A DNA stretch of 15,380 nucleotides from Anaeroplasmataceae bacterium. Its GTDB lineage: Bacteria; Bacillota_I; Bacilli_A; Acholeplasmatales; Anaeroplasmataceae. This document shows positions 5,622 through 14,128 of this stretch, piece after piece (position 1 is the stretch's first letter; each line of letters begins with the position of its first letter). The notes beneath the pieces are model-generated. The model did no database searches. It saw only the letters and a program-made list of their open reading frames with translations, and was not told the origin of the DNA. Location: positions 1 through 15,380 of the forward strand of contig JAHHSV010000033.1 in the NCBI GenBank assembly GCA_020025015.1, given 5' to 3'. The position numbers and the translations under genes were made by a program.

Positions 5622-6680
5622 TTATTTTTCAAATTGAAAACTTAAATACATCTTTTCAATATTATTGACCTCACGAATATTACCTTCAAGGCTAGATAGA
5701 CGATTAAAGCTTGTTTGATAATTACTAAACTGAGCAAAATAAATTTGATCTGGCCTTAGCGAACCTAATAAATGCGTATTTTGGCTTGTAAAAATCAGCT
5801 GAATTTTCTTTTTATTAACAAGCTTTAAAATTTCATCTAGGACAAAGGGGTGTAAGCCGCGCTCTATCTCATCAATTACAATAACTCCATTTTCAGGTGC
5901 CGCTAAAATTAGACTTAAAATTAAGCTTAAATTAAACATACCATTACTTAAATACTTGATAGGAAGTAAGGTATCACTATCATACTTTATATAATAATTA
6001 TCCTTATTTTTAACTATTTCATAGCTAGATACATAAGGAATATCCTCTAAAATATTTTTAACCTCTTGGCTATATTTAGTAAAAATATGATAAATATCAC
6101 TACCTAATAAAACCTTACTAATGCTATTAGTTCTATGATCGGCAATATAAATAATATTACTTAAAAAGTCATAGGCCTCACTAAAGCTATCCTTTAATTC
6201 TAGTAAAACAGATTTTTCTAAGTTTTTAACATCACTAGTCATTACATAATTTAAATAGGTTGTATAAAAGCCACGATTTCTTTCTAAGCTTCGCTTGCCA
6301 TTTAAATATAATTCTTCTTTAAAAATCTTATTACTCTCTAATAATAAAAGGTAGCTGTAATAATTATTTTCTATACTAAATTCAAGCTCAATTTCTGAAA
6401 TAAGATAAGGATAGTCTAAATGCTCCTTCCTGGCCTTTTCTAATATAATTAAATTAGGTAAAAGCTCAATAGATTCCCCATAATTCATAATAGATGCTAG
6501 ATAGCCAAGCCCATTAATGAAGGCTGATTTACCACTACCATTATAACCATAGATAGCTAACGGATTTACATACTTACTATTTACAATCATATCCTTCTTA
6601 TAGCCATACTTAGACTTCTGAAAATCTATCTCACATTCTGTAATCGAATAAACATTTTTCATTTTAACCTTTGTTAACAT
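5622..6680 (-). CDS. AAA/ABC-type ATPase (AAA_15/AAA_21, COG1106-like)
   Basis: A 352-residue protein with a full ABC-like ATPase set: Walker A GYNGSGKS (45-52), signature-like LSNGMFNL (244-251), Walker B VIVIDE (266-271), D-loop ERGLHP (273-278) and switch His303 in TSQNTHLL. The spacing fits the COG1106/AAA_21 group, related to ATPases found in RloC-, AbiL- and OLD-like anti-phage systems. About 190 residues between Walker A and the signature form the variable middle region. There is no HNH, TOPRIM or other nuclease domain in the protein and no RloB-like partner beside it, so a defence role is inference only. The ATG has a GAGGTGA site 4-5 nt upstream. Terminators at 6761-6782 and 5474-5503 isolate it. 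An upstream TATAAA (around 6720) could be its -10 box, with no clear -35. Confidence 0.8.
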   Translation of the reverse strand: MLTKVKMKNVYSITECEIDFQKSKYGYKKDMIVNSKYVNPLAIYGYNGSGKSAFINGLGYLASIMNYGESIELLPNLIILEKARKEHLDYPYLISEIELEFSIENNYYSYLLLLESNKIFKEELYLNGKRSLERNRGFYTTYLNYVMTSDVKNLEKSVLLELKDSFSEAYDFLSNIIYIADHRTNSISKVLLGSDIYHIFTKYSQEVKNILEDIPYVSSYEIVKNKDNYYIKYDSDTLLPIKYLSNGMFNLSLILSLILAAPENGVIVIDEIERGLHPFVLDEILKLVNKKKIQLIFTSQNTHLLGSLRPDQIYFAQFSNYQTSFNRLSSLEGNIREVNNIEKMYLSFQFEK

Positions 6681-6760
6681 GTAATCACCTCACACATTAA
6701 TTATATAGCAAGTGTATATTTTATACAATTAATTTTTAAAAAATAGTAAATTTTGGCAAT

Positions 6761-6782
6761 AAAAAAGAGCTATTGCTAGCTC
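6761..6782 (-). terminator. Intrinsic terminator after the three-helix membrane protein gene
   Basis: On the minus strand GAGCTA (6782-6777), loop GCAA and TAGCTC (6772-6767) are followed by TTTTTT (6766-6761). It begins 6 nt past the stop codon of the 110-residue gene and closes the transcript that includes trmD. Confidence 0.88.
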
Positions 6783-6788
6783 CTTTAA

Positions 6789-7121
6789 TTATTTTAGAAA
6801 CCAATGAGGTAAATCAATTACACCAAAGACGAATACAAGAATTATAAAAACCCAGAATAAAACCTCAAATGTTCTTGAGTGGCTTCTTGCATAACGCCAG
6901 CCTGGTACAAAAATTGCTACAAATAAGAATACCTTTGCAACTAAACGAATGTAATACATTACCTTATTTACAGTTGCACCTGCACCTGTAATTATCTCTA
7001 AATTTACTAAAATTTGAATTATGCCTGTTATTAATAAAACAACTGCTGCTAAACCGATTGCCCAGAAAGCACAAAATCTAGTTATTGCTCCCCAATCAGT
7101 ACTACTTTTTTTCTTTGCCAT
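6789..7121 (-). CDS. Small three-helix membrane protein, unknown function
   Basis: A 110-residue protein of no family I recognise. It has a Lys-rich start (MAKKKSS), three hydrophobic helices (about 16-38, 57-75, 86-106), a basic loop WRYARSHSR (75-83) and a short DLPHWFLK tail. The ATG has an AAGGAGA site 9 nt upstream. It begins 54 nt after the trmD stop codon, where rplS often sits in other Firmicutes, and ends at a strong terminator. A TATAAT box in the gap may give it its own promoter, though readthrough from trmD is equally possible. No catalytic motif is visible. Confidence 0.7.
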   Translation of the reverse strand: MAKKKSSTDWGAITRFCAFWAIGLAAVVLLITGIIQILVNLEIITGAGATVNKVMYYIRLVAKVFLFVAIFVPGWRYARSHSRTFEVLFWVFIILVFVFGVIDLPHWFLK

Positions 7122-7149
7122 ACTTAATTATCTCCTTTTCAACAAAATG

Positions 7150-7155
7150 ATTATA
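7150..7155 (-). promoter_or_regulatory. Possible -10 box for the 110-residue membrane protein gene
   Basis: A perfect TATAAT (7155-7150) lies about 29 nt before the ATG, in the only non-overlapping gap of this gene cluster. No good -35 box is found at 16-18 nt, so the call is tentative. Confidence 0.35.
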
Positions 7156-7175
7156 CTATGAATAGGTAAAATATG

Positions 7176-7898
7176 CTAGTCATTTTCCCTTTTTATTTGG
7201 GAAAGCATTTCCTGCATTTCCTTAGTAAGCTCCATCTTATCTAAAAGATCCTTACGCCTTAAATAGGTTTTCTTTAATGACTCATATAGACGATATTTAC
7301 GGATAAGCTCATGATTACCATTAACTAAAACATCAGGAACCTTATCCCCTAAAAACTCATAGGGTCTAGTAAACTGAGGATATTCTAATAGGCCAGTTGA
7401 AAATGAATCATCCTCATGAGATTCATCTCTTGTTGCCCCTTTTAATAGTCTAATAATACTATCCGCAACCGCCATAGCGGCGATTTCTCCACCGGTCAAA
7501 ACATAATCACCAATACTAACCTCTTCATCGACATACTTTAAAATTCTTTCATCAAAGCCCTCATAATGACCACACATTATAACTATATCATCAAGCTTAC
7601 TATAATCCTCTGCCATTTTTTGGTTATATTGCTTACCCTGAGGTGTCATTAATAATACCTTCGAATTAGGTCTTCTATTCGCATCTAAGCAGCGCTTTAA
7701 AATATCAACCTTTAAAACCATTCCAGCCCCACCGCCATAGGGAGTATCATCAACATGACGATGCTTTTCTAAGGAATAATCTCTAATATCAACTAGCTCT
7801 ACTGTAACAATGTTATTATCAATTGCTCTTTTAATTATTGATTCCCCAATAAAGGGTAAAAACATATCGGGAAATAACGTTAAAATCGTTATTTTCAT
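7176..7898 (-). CDS. trmD: tRNA (guanine37-N1)-methyltransferase
   Basis: TrmD is a SAM-dependent SPOUT-fold dimer that methylates G37 next to the anticodon and so prevents frameshifting. The 240-residue length is normal. Motifs: DTPYGGGAGM (51-60), MTPQGK (84-89), CGHYEGFDERI (109-119), SIGDYVLTGGE (128-138), DSFSTGLLEYPQFTRP (164-179). The Asp of DSF is the family's catalytic residue. Two usually conserved spots differ: GGELPA is GGEIAA (136-141), and the PGVLG segment is KGATRD (153-158). The ATG overlaps the rimM stop codon as ATGA, with GAGGGC upstream, so translation is coupled. The changes alter the loop after the knot, but the frame is intact. Confidence 0.96.
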   Translation of the reverse strand: MKITILTLFPDMFLPFIGESIIKRAIDNNIVTVELVDIRDYSLEKHRHVDDTPYGGGAGMVLKVDILKRCLDANRRPNSKVLLMTPQGKQYNQKMAEDYSKLDDIVIMCGHYEGFDERILKYVDEEVSIGDYVLTGGEIAAMAVADSIIRLLKGATRDESHEDDSFSTGLLEYPQFTRPYEFLGDKVPDVLVNGNHELIRKYRLYESLKKTYLRRKDLLDKMELTKEMQEMLSQIKREND

Positions 7899-8383
7899 AA
7901 TAAGCCCTCAATTTCCTTAATGATAATCCTATCCTCTTTAACCTCATTTATAAATTCATTTAAGAAAGGTACTAGCTTATTCTTACCATTAACCTCAATT
8001 ACTAGCATATCTGCTTGAGGATATTCCTTAATATCTACTACCTTACCACGAAGTTGACCTTCCTCATTATAAATATCCTTACCAATTAAATCACTGTAAA
8101 AATATTCATCCTCTGCTAAATCAGCCTCATCCTTTACGGCATATAAATCCTTGCCAACTAAAAACTCAACCTGATTAATATCAGCTAAATCCTTAAAGCC
8201 AACTAATAAGCCATTCTTATAATCAACAGCTTTTCTTACCTCTAAAGGTAAATATTCAGTATTTTTCTTATAGTAAACTAAAGCACCCTCATAAAAGCGA
8301 TCAAAGTCACTATAATTTTGGACCTTTAAATCACCCTTTAAGCCATGGGTAGCTGTAATTTTTCCACATTTATTATAAATCAT
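7895..8383 (-). CDS. rimM: 16S rRNA processing protein RimM
   Basis: RimM is a maturation factor for the 30S subunit head that binds ribosomal protein S19. The 162-residue length fits. The N-terminal domain has CGKITATHGLKGDLKV (6-21), the family's G.I...HG.KGE.KV block. The C-terminal PRC-barrel domain starts near YFYSDLIGKDIY (94-105) and includes the typical PQADMLVIEV and LVPFLNEFI strands. It overlaps addA upstream and trmD downstream by 4 nt each (ATGA), so the three are translationally coupled. Codon use is skewed: of 21 Lys/Glu codons followed by a codon starting with G, 18 end in G, against 5 of 13 elsewhere. Confidence 0.95.
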   Translation of the reverse strand: MIYNKCGKITATHGLKGDLKVQNYSDFDRFYEGALVYYKKNTEYLPLEVRKAVDYKNGLLVGFKDLADINQVEFLVGKDLYAVKDEADLAEDEYFYSDLIGKDIYNEEGQLRGKVVDIKEYPQADMLVIEVNGKNKLVPFLNEFINEVKEDRIIIKEIEGLL

Positions 8384-11300
8384 AGCTTAATCTCCTTAAC
8401 ACATTCATGCATTATACTTAATAAATACATTTTAATATTTGTTTTACCAAGTGATACTAAATAATCATGATAAACTGTAAGCTGTCTAACATATTCCTCA
8501 GAATCTAAATTAGCAAGCTTGTAATCAATTATAACATATCTATCCTTGTATTCTAGTAGTAAATCGATAATACCATTATAGGATTTACCATCCTTAACAA
8601 AATAGAATTCATGCTCCTGGTAGAATTTGGCCTCCTTAATATCCTTAAAAATATCCATAGCTAAAATATTTTTAAGCTTACTTGCCTCTTCTTCCTTTAA
8701 ATTACTATAATCAGGATTGTGCAAATCTAGATTTTCTAAAAGCTCGTGATAATGTAAGCCCATCTCAATAGTTTTTTGCTCATTTGCACTTAATACCTTC
8801 GTAATATGCTTACTAATAGCACCCTTATCTATTAAAGAGCCTCTATCATCATTTAGGCTATAAATTAAATCCTCATTATTTGATTTAAGCTTACTGCCTT
8901 CCTTTAGGATTAAATAATCCTTAGTTAAATTTAAGGAATCTAAAGGTACTAAGGCCTCTAAGCTATCTAGATAGTCAACTCGCTTAAGCATACTTGCAAA
9001 GCTCTTTAAATTATTACTCTTAAGCTCACGCTCCTTAAATTCCTTTTGCTCGTGAATTAAAATTAGCTTTTCTCTTGCTCTCGTTAAGGCAACATATAAT
9101 AATCTTACCTCTTCACTTATATCCTTAGTCTTATGGCTATTATTAATAATTGTTCTTAAAATAGTATCCTTAATACCATTAGCTGAAGCTGGTAAATAAA
9201 TACCTAAATCAATATCAAAGCCAAATTGACTTTGTAAATCCCTTTGATTAAAGCTCTTATCTAATAAAGGTAGGATAACAAATGGATACTCTAAGCCCTT
9301 AGAATGGTGCATAGTCATAAGCTTTACCTCATCGCTACCACTAATTAAAGGCGTATAGCGTAATTTAGTATCTCCGGCAAAAATTTCATCTAAAAATTCT
9401 ACAGCTAAGCTAAAATCATAGCCTAAATCATTGTAGCCCTTTAAAATATCTGCCAGGTTACTAATCTCAGCTAGGGTATTATTTATATTACCTAGCATAG
9501 GCATCTTGCTATAGACCCCTAGCCTATCTAATAGCTCATAGAAAAGATCTACGCTTGATAAATTAAAATCAATTTCTCTAATTGTATTTACTAAAGGATT
9601 TTCTTGCTTTTCTCTAATAATTTTATAAATTTCTTCATCACTTAAATTAAAGATAAAGCTACGTAAAACTCCCGCTAGGCTACGCTCGTATTCCTTATCA
9701 TATTCTTTATTTATTAAAGCCTTAGTAAGCTTTAATAAATTAATCATCGTTAAGGTAAAGCTACTATTTTTTAAATCTAGGTCAGCTAAAATCGCTAAAG
9801 GTATACCTAAATAGGAAAAAATCTTTTCAAAAACCGGAAAGCTTGTACCTCTATCAATTAAAATTGCAATATCACTATATTTAGCCTTACGCATTTCTTG
9901 GGTATCCTTATCAAAGACTAAGGCATTACTAACAATTTCTTTAATCTTTCTTGCCGCAATAAAGGCTTCAATTTCTACCCTATTATATTCATACTTTTTC
10001 GGAAGCTCATAAACTAAATTATCTAAATGATAATTATAGTCAGGCTTATCCTTTTCATAAGGTAATAAGCCAAAATTCATTTGATGGCTTTCCTTATAAT
10101 CTGCATCACCTAAAGTATCTGTCATTAGGCTTGAGAAGATATTATTAATATCCTCTAAAACCTCCTTACGCGATCTAAAGTTATGAAGTAAATCAATCTT
10201 TAGACCATCCTCATTATTAGAATACTTATCATACTTATTCTTAAAAATATAAGGATTGGCATTTCTAAAGCGATAAATAGATTGCTTAATATCGCCAACC
10301 ATATACATATTATTATTGCAAATTTGAAGTAAGAATTCCTCTTGTAAATCTGAGGTATCCTGATATTCATCGACTAAAATTTCCTTTAAGCCCTTGAAAT
10401 CCTCCTTAACACTAGGAAATTCCTTAACAAGCTTAATCGCCATTTTTGCAATATCAGTGAAGGTAAAGGCTTGATATGCATTTTTATAATCATAAATAGC
10501 AGTATCAATTTCCTTACAAATTTCAATAATAAATTCCATATCCGCCTTAGTAGATTCTAAAGCCTCAAGCATTTCTTTCTTAGAGGAATACTTTTCTAAA
10601 TAGTTCTTTTTAAAGTCCTTTAGCTCATCAGTAATGCTTGCCTTAAGCTTCTTTATTTCCTCACTAGAGCCTCTTTTTAGCATAGGAATCTTAAAATCTG
10701 CTAAATATAATATAACATCCTCATAGCATTTAGCATTCTTTAAAGGATAAATTGCATCCTCAAGCTTACTAGCATAATCCGGATAATCATAATTTAAAAA
10801 CTTTAAATCATCTAAATCACTGATTATATCATCAAGCTTATCTAAGACAATTTTTTCATACTCTAAGCACAAATTATCTAAAAAGGTCTTATTATAATAC
10901 CTAGTAATATATTCATCTAAATATTTTTTACTGTCTGGTAATAAATCAAGCTTATTACTAATTGATAGCATTAAATCAATTACATTAGTATCATCCTTAA
11001 GGCTATAGTGTCTTAAGAAATTTAAAAATGGCGCATAGTCACTTTCATAGAAGCCTAAAAATAAATTTTCAATAATTCTTCTTTTTTCATTATTGATAAC
11101 TAGCTCATTACCAACCTTTATATTAGGATCTACTCCTAATAAATAATAGTATTTTTTTACCATTGCTAAGCTAAACGCATCAAAGGTTGTAATATAGGCA
11201 CTATGGCATAAATTTGCTTCTTCCGTTAAGCCAGCCTTTAAAAGCTTCTTATAAATACGATTTTTCATTTCCGCTGCGGCAGCGTTAGTAAAGGTTAAAA

Positions 11301-11451
11301 CTAAAATATCATTAATTGAATTACCTTCCTTAACTAGCTCTAAGATACGCTCACTTAAAACAGCAGTCTTACCAGAGCCTGCGCCAGCTGAAACAATAAT
11401 ATTAGAATTTCTTTTATAAATTGCCAAATTTTGTTCTTTAGTCCAAGCCAT
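8380..11451 (-). CDS. addA: ATP-dependent helicase/nuclease subunit A (AddA/RexA)
   Basis: The helicase-nuclease subunit of AddAB, which resects double-strand breaks for RecA and degrades foreign linear DNA. UvrD/Rep (SF1A) motifs: Walker A SAGAGSGKTA (21-30), ILVDEYQDTSD (358-368), GDIKQSIYRFR (386-396), NFRSR (424-428), TMHHSKGLEYP (713-723), VALTRARE (787-794). The C-terminal RecB-type nuclease has His902, Asp963 (GIIDLL), Asp976/Lys978 (DYK) and Gln990 (QLTVY), so it looks active. At 1023 residues it is shorter than B. subtilis AddA (about 1230). The ATG has a GGAGGA site 5 nt upstream. It overlaps addB by 14 nt and rimM by 4 nt. Confidence 0.96.
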   Translation of the reverse strand: MAWTKEQNLAIYKRNSNIIVSAGAGSGKTAVLSERILELVKEGNSINDILVLTFTNAAAAEMKNRIYKKLLKAGLTEEANLCHSAYITTFDAFSLAMVKKYYYLLGVDPNIKVGNELVINNEKRRIIENLFLGFYESDYAPFLNFLRHYSLKDDTNVIDLMLSISNKLDLLPDSKKYLDEYITRYYNKTFLDNLCLEYEKIVLDKLDDIISDLDDLKFLNYDYPDYASKLEDAIYPLKNAKCYEDVILYLADFKIPMLKRGSSEEIKKLKASITDELKDFKKNYLEKYSSKKEMLEALESTKADMEFIIEICKEIDTAIYDYKNAYQAFTFTDIAKMAIKLVKEFPSVKEDFKGLKEILVDEYQDTSDLQEEFLLQICNNNMYMVGDIKQSIYRFRNANPYIFKNKYDKYSNNEDGLKIDLLHNFRSRKEVLEDINNIFSSLMTDTLGDADYKESHQMNFGLLPYEKDKPDYNYHLDNLVYELPKKYEYNRVEIEAFIAARKIKEIVSNALVFDKDTQEMRKAKYSDIAILIDRGTSFPVFEKIFSYLGIPLAILADLDLKNSSFTLTMINLLKLTKALINKEYDKEYERSLAGVLRSFIFNLSDEEIYKIIREKQENPLVNTIREIDFNLSSVDLFYELLDRLGVYSKMPMLGNINNTLAEISNLADILKGYNDLGYDFSLAVEFLDEIFAGDTKLRYTPLISGSDEVKLMTMHHSKGLEYPFVILPLLDKSFNQRDLQSQFGFDIDLGIYLPASANGIKDTILRTIINNSHKTKDISEEVRLLYVALTRAREKLILIHEQKEFKERELKSNNLKSFASMLKRVDYLDSLEALVPLDSLNLTKDYLILKEGSKLKSNNEDLIYSLNDDRGSLIDKGAISKHITKVLSANEQKTIEMGLHYHELLENLDLHNPDYSNLKEEEASKLKNILAMDIFKDIKEAKFYQEHEFYFVKDGKSYNGIIDLLLEYKDRYVIIDYKLANLDSEEYVRQLTVYHDYLVSLGKTNIKMYLLSIMHECVKEIKL

Positions 11452-13804
11452 GATAATCCTCCTCCATTAATACGCTAAAAGGCTTCTTTTCCTTATCTAA
11501 ATAATCCTTTTCTGTCTTATAGCAAATATTATTATAAGGACAGAACATACAGCTATTAGACTTACCATCTATTCTTAATGGCTTAATTGGAAAATCAAAA
11601 TGATAAATAGCATTCTTTAGCTTTTCTAATAAATCAGGAACTATTTTTAATAAATTAGTAATCGCCTTTTCATTATAAAGCTTAGCATAGCTAGCAAATT
11701 CACCACTATTAGTTGTCTTTAAGGATTGAATATAGGTGCTATCCTGATAATAAGGGTCTAATAGGCTTAGATTTTCCCTATTATTAGTTGAATAGCCCTT
11801 TAGCCTAAAGGTTAGCTCACGCTGAAGCTTTTTATCCCTTAAGCCATCGATTAAGGTTACATTTACCTTTTGTAAATACATACCTAAAACGATAACCTCT
11901 TTATTTTTAAAAAGCTCATCCTTATTTAATAAAAATAAATAAGAAGGTAGCTGTAAATTTTCACCATCAATAACATTATCTAAAGAAACTATATCTCCAC
12001 CAGTTTTATAGTCATAAATTGCCACATAAACCTTATCACTAGTTTCCTTATACTTAATCTTATCAATAAAGCCATAAAAATTAATATCTTGATCAAAATC
12101 AGTAGCCTCTACTATATTTCCTTCACTAACCTGCGTTGAAAATTCATGCTCACACAAGGTCTTATCTAAACCCATTTCTCGCTCATGCGTCTTATTAAAT
12201 TCTAAAAGATCGGCTACTACCTCATCCATTAGGCTCGCAAAGAATTGCTCCTTTTTTGATAGCTCCTTCTTCCCCTCAGCCTTAGCGACCTCAAGATCAA
12301 AGTCAGGCTGATAGCTTTTTTCTAATATCGCATGAGCATAAGAGCCTATTCTAGTTGCCATTGTTCCTTCAAAGGTCGCAAGCTTTAAGATTCTATCTAG
12401 ATAATAATGGAAAGGGCAGGAATAATAGACCTTTACATTTGAATAAGACATTTTAATCGGTAGGCTTGGCTTGTGATTTAATATAAATTCCTTGCTAAAA
12501 GGCTTAAACATATTATCATATTTTAAATAATTAACCTTATCTAAATTATATTTACCTAAAAGCGGATTATTTCTACCATAAAGATTATAGTCATCTAGCA
12601 TTGCCCCAAAGCTTAAAATATCCTCGATTTCTGAGGTACCTAAATCCTTAGCTAAGATTTTTGTCTCCTTTAAATTTAAATCCTCCCTTAAATCACTAAG
12701 AATATTATCTAATGATGAAAGACGATAAGGAAAGCTTATGCTTAAATTCTTAATCTTGCGCAAATTATTTAAAAGAGCTGCCTTATTTAATTTATTTTGG
12801 CTAATATAATCATCTAGCCCTAATTCTAGTAAATCTAAACGATTTAAGAAGCCCTCATCCTTTAAAGGCTTAGGAAAATCTGAATTAAAGTTAAATAAGT
12901 AAACATAATCATTATCGCCATATTCGGTATAGACACTACCTAAATTAATAGCCTTATCATAAATAGGTGCCTTATGCTTCTTATTTCTAAATAAATAGTT
13001 AAATAAGGAATAAGCATCACTTAGCTTATTTATATCTAGCTCATATTTATTAATTATCGATATAATAAAATTCTTTATTTCATTATCCTTAATTGTATTG
13101 ATTAAATCAGTAAAAGGCACCTCTTCCCTAATACCCTTTAAAAAGTTCTTAATATCTAAATTAGAAATAATGCTTAAATCAGATTTTAAATTAATACTAA
13201 CCTTAAAGCTTAGAGCCATTCTTTTAAATATTGGATAATAGCTACTATTAGTATTAACAAAATAAATATTTGCATCTTTATTTTCCTTTAAAACCTTTTT
13301 CAAATCCTTAAAGGCATAATAAGCTTCAATCTCTAAATTAGGATAGCTCTTGAATTCTAGATGATTATAGGAATCAGTGTTTTCTAATAAATCAACATTA
13401 GTAACTTCCCTTAGCTTATTAATCATAGCTAGGGTAAGCTTATCCTTTAAGGGGTTAATAAAGGTTACATTGTATCTTTTAAAAGCAAGAATCTGATTAG
13501 GATTATAAATAAAATAGCCATTATTAATTAAATCTTCCTTTAAGATTTTTAAATCACGAAGCTTTGCTCTTTTATACTCCTTAGCAAGCTCTATAAAAGG
13601 TAAATATTTGATAACCTCTAGCGCTTTTTCTATTGGCATATGATACTTATTATGCAAAAAAATTATGCTACTAGGCTTAAAGCTACCATATAGCATATCC
13701 TTTAAAAGGCTTGGCGTTAAAAATTTATAATTCCTTAAGCCAGTCTCATTTTTTAGTATTCTTTCCTTTGCCTCATTAGAACAAATAATATAGCCTTCCT
13801 GCAT
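11438..13804 (-). CDS. addB: ATP-dependent nuclease subunit B (AddB/RexB)
   Basis: AddB is the partner nuclease and Chi-recognition subunit of AddAB. This 788-residue copy keeps the C-terminal nuclease (Asp581 in GFIDKI, Asp598/Lys600 in IYDYKTG, Gln618 in QLPSY) and the four Fe-S cysteines: Cys463 (SCPFHYY), then Cys752, Cys755 and Cys761 (C-x2-C-x5-C), as in B. subtilis AddB. The N-terminus (MQEGYIICSNEAKER) lacks the Walker A loop of canonical AddB, making it RexB-like, and it is far shorter than B. subtilis AddB (about 1160). The open frame extends upstream to 13927 across the khpA gene. I start at 13804 because GGTGAT lies 7 nt before that ATG and the promoter -10 box is at 13835-13830. 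Confidence 0.9.
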   Translation of the reverse strand: MQEGYIICSNEAKERILKNETGLRNYKFLTPSLLKDMLYGSFKPSSIIFLHNKYHMPIEKALEVIKYLPFIELAKEYKRAKLRDLKILKEDLINNGYFIYNPNQILAFKRYNVTFINPLKDKLTLAMINKLREVTNVDLLENTDSYNHLEFKSYPNLEIEAYYAFKDLKKVLKENKDANIYFVNTNSSYYPIFKRMALSFKVSINLKSDLSIISNLDIKNFLKGIREEVPFTDLINTIKDNEIKNFIISIINKYELDINKLSDAYSLFNYLFRNKKHKAPIYDKAINLGSVYTEYGDNDYVYLFNFNSDFPKPLKDEGFLNRLDLLELGLDDYISQNKLNKAALLNNLRKIKNLSISFPYRLSSLDNILSDLREDLNLKETKILAKDLGTSEIEDILSFGAMLDDYNLYGRNNPLLGKYNLDKVNYLKYDNMFKPFSKEFILNHKPSLPIKMSYSNVKVYYSCPFHYYLDRILKLATFEGTMATRIGSYAHAILEKSYQPDFDLEVAKAEGKKELSKKEQFFASLMDEVVADLLEFNKTHEREMGLDKTLCEHEFSTQVSEGNIVEATDFDQDINFYGFIDKIKYKETSDKVYVAIYDYKTGGDIVSLDNVIDGENLQLPSYLFLLNKDELFKNKEVIVLGMYLQKVNVTLIDGLRDKKLQRELTFRLKGYSTNNRENLSLLDPYYQDSTYIQSLKTTNSGEFASYAKLYNEKAITNLLKIVPDLLEKLKNAIYHFDFPIKPLRIDGKSNSCMFCPYNNICYKTEKDYLDKEKKPFSVLMEEDYHGLD

Positions 13805-13829
13805 AATTAACATCACCCTTCTTGCTAAA

Positions 13830-13838
13830 ATTATAGCA
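13830..13838 (-). promoter_or_regulatory. Extended -10 promoter of the addBA-rimM-trmD operon
   Basis: TGCTATAAT (13838-13830) is a perfect extended -10 element. The -35 position falls on the T-tract of the khpA terminator and is poor, as extended -10 promoters allow. The start point near 13823 gives a leader of about 19 nt before the addB ATG at 13804, so longer addB starts would lie outside this transcript. Confidence 0.65.
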
Positions 13839-13851
13839 TTTTTAGGCAAAT

Positions 13852-13873
13852 AAAAAAAGGTCAGAGACCTTTT
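13852..13873 (-). terminator. Intrinsic terminator overlapping the khpA stop codon
   Basis: On the minus strand AAAAGGTC (13873-13866), a TCT loop and GACCTTTT (13862-13855) run on into a T-tract to 13852. The first bases of the stem are part of the TAA stop codon (13874-13872). The 3-nt loop is small. It separates rpsP-khpA from addBA. Confidence 0.8.
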
Positions 13874-14117
13874 ATTTACTAGCAATATCCAAAAAGATTT
13901 TCTTGCCTTCTTTTGAAGCACCAGCATATAGAATAGTTCTAATTGCTTGAGCTATATGACCGCCTTTTCCAATTACGCGACCAAAATCACTTGGATTAAC
14001 CTTTACTTGAAATTCCATTTTTTCATCATCAGACTCTAATAAGCTAATTTCAACGTCTTGAGGATAGGCAACCAAAGGAAGAATTAAATTTTGGATTAAT
14101 TCCTCAAAATTAATCAT
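13872..14117 (-). CDS. khpA: KhpA-type KH-domain RNA-binding protein (YlqC)
   Basis: An 81-residue single KH-domain protein, normal for KhpA/YlqC, which pairs with KhpB in Gram-positives and binds many RNAs, affecting cell length and division. The RNA-binding GxxG loop is GKGG (50-53) in GRVIGKGGHIAQAIRTIL (46-63). The N-terminal MINFEELIQNLILPLV is the usual KhpA start. The ATG has a GAGGTG site 5 nt upstream. It starts 11 nt after the rpsP stop codon, the classic rpsP-khpA pair, and its stop codon is built into a terminator. The upstream part of the open addB frame overlaps its 3' end but is not coding there. Confidence 0.93.
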   Translation of the reverse strand: MINFEELIQNLILPLVAYPQDVEISLLESDDEKMEFQVKVNPSDFGRVIGKGGHIAQAIRTILYAGASKEGKKIFLDIASK

Positions 14118-14128
14118 ATTGGCACCTC

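Noticed and set aside
13805..13927. 41-residue N-terminal extension of the addB open frame
   Set aside because: It overlaps khpA and a terminator, lies upstream of the addB -10 box, and has no ribosome binding site; ATG at 13804 has GGTGAT at good spacing.
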